A DNA stretch of 21,341 nucleotides. It comes from Thermodesulfovibrionales bacterium (GTDB lineage Bacteria; Nitrospirota; Thermodesulfovibrionia; Thermodesulfovibrionales; Dissulfurispiraceae). The notes under the pieces are model-generated. The model was not told the origin of the DNA. It saw nothing but the letters and a program-made list of their open reading frames with translations, and ran no database searches. Both the position numbers and the translations under genes were made by a program. Where the stretch lies: contig JAJOKM010000022.1 of the NCBI GenBank assembly GCA_021129835.1, positions 1 through 21,341 on the forward strand, written 5' to 3'. This document shows positions 21,309 to 21,341 of the stretch, in pieces. Each line of letters begins with the position of its first letter. Position 1 is the stretch's first letter.

Positions 21309-21341
21309 AAAGTGCCTAAAGTATATTAAAGTGCCTAAAGT
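21309..21341. repeat. AAAGTGCCTAAAGT tandem repeat, cut by the window edge
   Basis: Two exact copies of AAAGTGCCTAAAGT (21309-21322 and 21328-21341), period 19 bp, the second ending on the last base. The unit is itself a partial repeat (AAAGT at both ends). The array may continue outside the window. Confidence 0.6.

Overview
The window is about 21.3 kb of ordinary bacterial chromosome with housekeeping genes on both strands, moderate to low GC in most genes, and several families of short repeats between them. An outer-membrane-type OmpA-like protein with a Sec signal peptide points to a Gram-negative cell. The mix of an HspR-type heat-shock repressor beside dnaJ and clpB, an archaeal/plant-like aminopropyltransferase, a DUF1015 gene next to gap and pgk, and common intergenic repeat types would fit an environmental lineage such as Nitrospirota or a neighbouring deep-branching phylum. 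That placement is a weak guess; no rRNA or other marker is present.

Layout. Bases 1-5140 are minus-strand genes: an HD-domain phosphohydrolase behind serS (serS is clearly more GC-rich than its surroundings), then a repeat-filled gap with a 192-bp nested inverted-repeat element and the tail of an HD-GYP protein, then a UPF0132/OmpA-like pair, then an ExoD-family membrane protein. Bases 5140-5900 hold tRNA-Lys, tRNA-Glu and one copy of a roughly 150-bp palindromic repeat whose inverted partner lies at 60-210. Bases 5899-9498 (plus strand) are DUF1015, gap and pgk. Bases 9504-13526 (minus strand) are speD-speE with a strong promoter, glmS and hisA. Bases 13566-17713 (plus strand) are a dnaJ-hspR-clpB heat-shock operon. 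Then come tRNA-Asn, an ABC-2 type exporter whose ATPase is split by one frameshift, purC (minus strand), a lone HicB-like antitoxin and, at the right edge, a second copy of the nested inverted-repeat element.

How the genes work together. gap and pgk catalyse consecutive steps of lower glycolysis/gluconeogenesis. SpeD makes the decarboxylated AdoMet that SpeE uses as aminopropyl donor. DnaJ and ClpB are partners in disaggregation, and the MerR-type HspR between them is the likely autoregulator of the operon. The ABC ATPase and permease would form one exporter if the frameshift is not real or is bypassed.

I did not find a CRISPR array, phage genes, a defence island or a clearly new multi-gene system. 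The best leads are the 192-bp element whose two arms carry compensating hairpin changes, the HD-GYP remnant, the hisA start with no room for a leader, the hspR/clpB overlap, and the clpB stop codon that lies inside a heptanucleotide repeat.
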